Made by a program: the position numbers and the translations under genes. This document shows positions 60,801 to 64,000 of a stretch of 64,000 bases of DNA, piece after piece. Where the stretch lies: assembly GCA_947000775.1 (NCBI GenBank), contig CAMQGK010000565.1, forward strand, positions 11,989,001 to 12,053,000. Direction: 5' to 3'. This DNA is from Pterois miles (taxonomy: Eukaryota; Chordata; Actinopteri; Perciformes; Scorpaenidae). The notes under the pieces were generated by a model. The model was not told the origin of the DNA and did not search any database. It was given only the letters and a program-made list of their open reading frames with translations. Each line of letters starts with the position of its first letter. The stretch's first letter is position 1.

Positions 60801-61323
60801 AAGTATAAAATAAGTAGACCTGCAGGTACAGTACTTGAGCACATTGACTTGATAAGAAGATACTAGTGGTAGTAGGCAGTATTACTGTGTGTACTGACTC
60901 TCTGCAGGTGGCTGCTGTAGTTGGAGCCCATGCTGGACAGAGCTGACTTCTTCTTTGCCTCCTCGTCTGCCTTCTTCTTGGCATCACTCTCCTCCCTGAT
61001 CCGCCTCTCCTCCTGGTTCACACAAAAACGAGTCAGAGTGAGACCTCTGAGTCAGATCCGCCGTTCACTGCCTCTCAAAAACAAGTCAGAGTGAGACCTC
61101 CGAGTCAGAGTGAGACCTCTGAGTCAGATTGAGACCTCCGAGTCAGATTGAGACTTCTGAGTCAGAGTGAGACCTCTGAGTCAGATCATCTGTTCACTGC
61201 CTCTTGAAAACGAGTCAGAGTGAGACCTCCGAGTCAGATTGAGACTTCTGAGTCAGAGTGAGATCTCTGAGTCAGATCATCTGTTCACTGCCTCTCAAAA
61301 ACGAGTCAGAGTGAGACCTCCGA

Positions 61324-61356
<33 letters not shown>

Positions 61357-63956
61357 TATATATATAGAGGCTCTATATGGCTCATGCTTTAATGGGTAAA
61401 GAGGACCAGAGGTGAGACCACCGACCTCGCGTCTGGCCTGACGCTCCTTGTCCTTCTCAGCCCGGACCCTCTGCTGCTCGGCCCTCTCAGCGCGACGCTT
61501 CTCCTGCAGGACGGCAGCAAACACAGTCACACTTTATTCTCCACAGTTTAACCAGCACAGCTAACGGACGACAAGACTGAGACCGAACCTGGTAGCTAGA
61601 CGGGATATTCATCAGATATCTGCTACGTCATTTTGCCTGGTCAGAACTCTACATCAAGACGTCCCTAATTCTAGTTTGACTTGGCAAAACTCTAATTTTA
61701 GACATCCATAATTACATTTTGACTAATATGTTCAAATAACTATTGCAACTATTATACAATTCAGTGGCAGATATACTGAATTATGACTAGTCGTAATTCC
61801 AGTTTCAGATATATCTACAATTCTGACTAGTCAGAATCACCGTTCAAGATATCTTTAATTCTCCTTAATTGAAGATATCTATATTGTCATTTTTAGTCAT
61901 CTAAAATTAAATTACTTAGTCAAAATGACGTTGTAGATATCTCAAACTGGAGTCAGAAAAAGTCCTAATTTAATTGTATATATCCATTATCAAATTCTAG
62001 ATATCTTCACATGGATTTTGATTGGTGATATCTCATTTGCAGATATCACTAACTGCTAACTGTCATTTTGATTAATCAGAATAACGTTATAGATATCATG
62101 TATAAAACTTCTGATTAGAGTCAGAATGTCGTGACTGAGACCTTTAATGTTAACTATGGTTAGTCAATCTTAGCTAATCGCTGTTAAAATGGCTTCCACC
62201 GCTCTCTCTGAACGACTCACAATCCTCTCTTTGAGGGCGATCAGCTCCTCCTCCTCCTTCTTCCTGCACTCAAAGTGAGCATCGATCAGGCCCTGCAGCT
62301 CGATCAGATCCTTGTTCTGACGTTTCTTCTGGATGTCCTGCAGGTCAGCGCACAGAAAACAAACCTCAGCGCAACAGAAACAACCCAACACGAACAGAAA
62401 TCCTTCATATCGTCTCTCAGCCGTCGCACAGCAGTCTGAAATAGTCACGAAATTGAATATATTGATTTGTGTACATGTATAGACATGAATTCCCCCCCCC
62501 CCCCCACAGTGTTATTCTAACCCTGACCACCATCTTTTCCTAAACCTAACTAAGTAGTTTTTGTCATGTAACTTAAGTTATGTCACTTTCGACCTTTTCC
62601 AAAACCAAGTAGTGTCACATAATGTCCGTACTTAACTTACAACACTTGTGGTGTTATTTAACCCAAACTACGATCTTTTCCTAAATCGAATTAAGTACTT
62701 TTTGTCACGTAACTTCCATACTTAAGTTATGCATCTTCCGGTTTTATTTTAACACAAACCACAATCTTTTACTAAACCTAACTGAGTAGTTTTTGTCATG
62801 TAACGTCTGTACGTAATTTGAATCCAAACCACAACTTAGTATTAGTTAGTTTTGTGACTGTTTCATGAGCTGCCACGCGACTGTGTTGCGTCACTTCAGA
62901 TCCACTTACATCAAAGTCCACTTTCTCACCATCGGGGATCTTTGGGGCGCTAGGCCTGTATGCAGAGAGACAGTTTTCATCTTAAGTGCTCTGATTATAC
63001 AATTTTAATCCATTTTCTCTACGGCCAAACGTGTGGGATGGAAATGTTGACAGAAATCATTGTAAGTTGATGAGAAGGTAAACTTACTTGAACTTTGGCT
63101 TCTCCTCTGCAGGTTAGGAGATGAAGAGGGGACAAGTACATGTCATGGGGTTAGAAATGAAGCAGATTAATTCACTTCTCTCAGGCAGTAAAAGTGCATG
63201 GCTTTGGCTCTATATGACATATTAGATTAAGACTAAGTTAGCCTTAAGTTATAGGGTTAGACCAACGGGTAAACACTGTAAGAGCAAACAAATGAAAACT
63301 TCACATATCAAAAAACTCTTTTAACATCATGAAGTTTTGTGAATATCAGAGGACCATCTTGCAGTGAGTGCAGTTACAGTAACAGTGTTGTATTATTACA
63401 AACAGCTTTCTTGTTCAGTAAATCCGCATTTGTCTAAAAACGTCGCCGACTTTTATCATGTGTCGTGTTTTTATTTATTTATTTATTTGTAAATTTTGGC
63501 TTGACCCCAAAACCATTTTACTCAAGCAAGACAAAGTCATTTCCCCCATTTCTTTCTTGTCTCTTTAAACCCAGATCGTGGCGGGTCCATGCCATGCAGA
63601 AGACGAGTGGCACAACACGAGTGTAACGTCGGGTCGCTGCGCAGTAAAGCACGTGTTAGCATCTCATATTCTTTCACCCTTTGTCTCCGCTAGCAGCTTT
63701 GATTCTTCTCTTTCAAAAAGCTTTAAAATCATGTTTTGTTTTGTTTTAATTATAAGAATTTCAAACTCTCAGTGCCAATTGGGCAGCGCTCCTGATTTTG
63801 ACAGACGGATAAAAAATTTGGACAGACATTTTGTGAACAGCAGGCGTTTCCCCGAGTACAGACCTGGACACCATGGTCCTTCCAAAACCAGAATGACAGA
63901 CGTCAGATTCATCAGAAGTTTTTATCAAATCAACATACCTTCCTCTTCAACGGCCT
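54835..63956 (-). CDS. tnnt3: Fast skeletal troponin T (11 exons seen, 5' end outside window)
   Basis: Tropomyosin-binding subunit of the thin-filament troponin complex in fast muscle; it anchors TnI and TnC to tropomyosin and actin. Exons with matching phases, in minus-strand order: 63956-63939, 63106-63088, 62955-62910, 62337-62221, 61503-61426, 61012-60899, 59666-59554, 59453-59363, then either 58813-58773 or 57338-57298, then 54871-54835. They give about 223 residues: an acidic hypervariable end (EAVEEE...), the APKIPDGEKVDFD linker, the first tropomyosin-binding region (DIQKKRQNKDLIELQ), a charged coiled coil, NIDHLSEDKL, and the basic tail SKKGAAARRRK. Length and exon phases match vertebrate TNNT3. 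Start codon and first small acidic exons lie beyond 64000. The gene is convergent with myod1. Teleosts have tnnt3a and tnnt3b; I cannot settle which, though the copy linked to myod1 may be tnnt3b. Confidence 0.95.
55100..55700. mobile_element. GGTTTAGG/TTGGGTTAAAATAA interspersed repeat in the last tnnt3 intron
   Basis: CGGTCTCACAGGAAGGCGTA, CATGAGCACAAATTTTATCT and ACTACTTGGTTAGGTTTAGA. Related sequences occur at 53480-53540, 57930-58140, 58325-58370 and 62505-62870. Confidence 0.6.
57298..57338 (-). CDS. tnnt3: tnnt3 alternative exon, beta-type (41 nt)
   Basis: Encodes VLTYRNRIDELQK plus two bases CA, flanked by GTTTTTCAG and GTAAGTAC. Joined to the last exon it gives ...QKHSKK; the terminal His matches exon 17 (beta) of mammalian TNNT3. 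It lies 1,434 bp from the alpha-type exon. Confidence 0.88.
58773..58813 (-). CDS. tnnt3: tnnt3 alternative exon, alpha-type (41 nt)
   Basis: Encodes VTTLRKRVEELSK plus two bases TT, flanked by AACCTCCAG and GTAAGTAG. Joined to the last exon it gives ...SKFSKK. Position, 41-nt length and terminal Phe match exon 16 (alpha) of mammalian TNNT3. Using both 41-nt exons, or neither, would shift the frame. Confidence 0.9.
58876..58929. repeat. (ACAACG)n microsatellite in tnnt3 intron
   Basis: CAACAACGACAACAACGA type repeats of about 50 bp. Confidence 0.85.
59363..59453 (-). CDS. tnnt3: tnnt3 exon, troponin-core helix
   Basis: 91 nt encoding DKINELHEWMTQLESEKFDH then MERLKRQKYE, between TTTCCTGCAG and GTGAGACC. 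This is the helix that pairs with troponin I in the IT arm. It ends in phase 0 before the alternative exons. Confidence 0.95.
59554..59666 (-). CDS. tnnt3: tnnt3 exon, TnI/TnC-binding region start
   Basis: 113 nt starting ADQKRGGKKETEREKKKK and ending NIDHLSEDKL in phase 2 (AA|GTAGGA), completed as Lys by the next exon. Basic helix that begins the C-terminal troponin-core part. Confidence 0.95.
59690..60870. mobile_element. Two diverged CAGTGGTGGAA-type copies in one tnnt3 intron
   Basis: GTACATTTTACTGATA at 59803 and 60459, and CAGCTGTCAGANAAATGTAG with TGTAGTGGAATC at 60170-60245 and 60737-60800. The right copy runs to within about 30 bp of the next exon (60899). Confidence 0.6.
60899..61012 (-). 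CDS. tnnt3: tnnt3 exon, coiled coil to SSMGSNYSSHLQR
   Basis: 114 nt, 38 residues, from EERRIREESDAKKK to SSMGSNYSSHLQR, between TGAACCAG and GTCAGTAC. SSMGSNYSS is a hallmark of fast troponin T. Confidence 0.95.
61031..61324. repeat. 19-bp minisatellite in tnnt3 intron
   Basis: Units GAGTCAGAGTGAGACCTCC with a longer insertion CATCTGTTCACTGCCTCT every few copies. It is followed by a (TA)n run at 61325-61370. Confidence 0.9.
61426..61503 (-). CDS. tnnt3: tnnt3 exon, charged helix
   Basis: 78 nt, 26 residues, EKRRAERAEQQRVRAEKDKE then RQARRE, between CGTCCTGCAG and GTCGGTGG. The donor is weak (GTCGGT). Sequence and phase fit the coiled-coil segment of troponin T. Confidence 0.93.
61620..62130. 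repeat. Degenerate GATATC/GACTAGTCAGAAT repeat in tnnt3 intron
   Basis: Roughly 10 diverged units alternating AGATATCT and TTTTGACTAGTCAGAAT-like blocks. Confidence 0.7.
62221..62337 (-). CDS. tnnt3: tnnt3 exon, first tropomyosin-binding region
   Basis: 117 nt, 39 residues, DIQKKRQNKDLIELQGLIDA through ALKERI, flanked by CTGACCTGCAG and GTGAGTCG. It holds the conserved central tropomyosin-binding segment. There is a Cys in AHFECRKKEEE. Confidence 0.95.
62492..62505 (+). repeat. C14 homopolymer
   Basis: Fourteen C at the start of the repeat at 62505-62870. Confidence 0.9.
62505..62870. repeat. AACCCAAACCACGATCTTTTC tandem repeat in tnnt3 intron
   Basis: About 4 degenerate units containing ATCTTTTCCTAAACCTAACT and AAGTAGTTTTTGTCATGTAA; reverse orientation of the sequence at 55560-55640. 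Confidence 0.75.
62910..62955 (-). CDS. tnnt3: tnnt3 linker exon
   Basis: 46 nt between TGCATACAG and GTAAGTGG, encoding PSAPKIPDGEKVDFD. This linker is almost invariant in fast troponin T and ends in phase 0. Confidence 0.9.
63088..63106 (-). CDS. tnnt3: tnnt3 micro-exon (19 nt)
   Basis: Flanked by ACCTGCAG and GTAAGTTT; encodes EKPKF between the acidic region and the conserved linker. Its phases (2 to 2) join exactly to the 18-nt exon before and the 46-nt exon after. The acceptor could also be 2 nt further in (AG tandem), which would break the frame. Confidence 0.78.
63939..63956 (-). CDS. tnnt3: tnnt3 acidic micro-exon (18 nt)
   Basis: Between GCATGCAG and GTATGTTG; encodes (E)AVEEE in the hypervariable acidic N-terminal segment. 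In this family such exons are alternatively spliced in blocks that keep the frame; 18 nt is frame-neutral. Confidence 0.75.
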
Positions 63957-64000
63957 CTGCATGCAGCAAGCATCCAAAACAAAAAGCAGAACAGACAACA

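Overview
The window is teleost nuclear DNA, most likely from a spiny-rayed fish (percomorph). Genes carry GT/AG introns. The intergenic DNA is rich in CA/TG microsatellites, minisatellites, tRNA-derived SINEs and non-autonomous DNA transposons of types common in percomorph genomes. I cannot name the species. Two genes are certain: the myogenic bHLH factor MyoD (myod1, plus strand, three exons, complete) and fast skeletal muscle troponin T (tnnt3, minus strand, eleven exons visible, its 5' end beyond the right edge). They are convergent, with about 2.5 kb between their polyadenylation signals. A third locus is one well-formed ferritin-like exon on the plus strand about 7 kb upstream of myod1, with no recognisable partner exons.

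Layout. 1-13 kb: degraded transposons, including two copies of a Harbinger-like element with a MADF-like coding remnant, a BED zinc-finger remnant and a 263-bp MITE. 13.7-14.0 kb: an isolated promoter-like GC-rich patch. 15-21 kb: a SINE, a minisatellite grown from a SINE tail, a nested micro/minisatellite, and one of three arrays of the same 55-bp repeat. 21-36 kb: a Tc1 transposase relic, a 1-kb CTG-rich array, a SINE with perfect target-site duplications, and mostly unremarkable AT-rich DNA. 36.6-46.5 kb: an unusually dense series of minisatellites (24-25, 36, 16, 35, 14 and 44 bp units and a GGA array), with the ferritin-like exon embedded among them. 47.8-52.1 kb: myod1 with a compact promoter. 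54.6-64 kb: tnnt3.

MyoD switches on muscle structural genes and fast troponin T is one of the proteins of the sarcomere, so the right-hand third is a muscle neighbourhood. The tnnt3 model shows the two 41-nt mutually exclusive 3' exons known from mammalian TNNT3, and reading frame alone forces the choice between them.

The most unusual structure is at 41,057-42,134. The intron after the ferritin-like exon begins with about 77 tandem copies of a 14-bp unit that repeats the exon's own splice junction (CCAG|GTAAACAC), so each unit looks like a fused 3'/5' splice site. The many long open frames in the left 46 kb lie in triplet or multiple-of-three tandem repeats and are not treated as genes.
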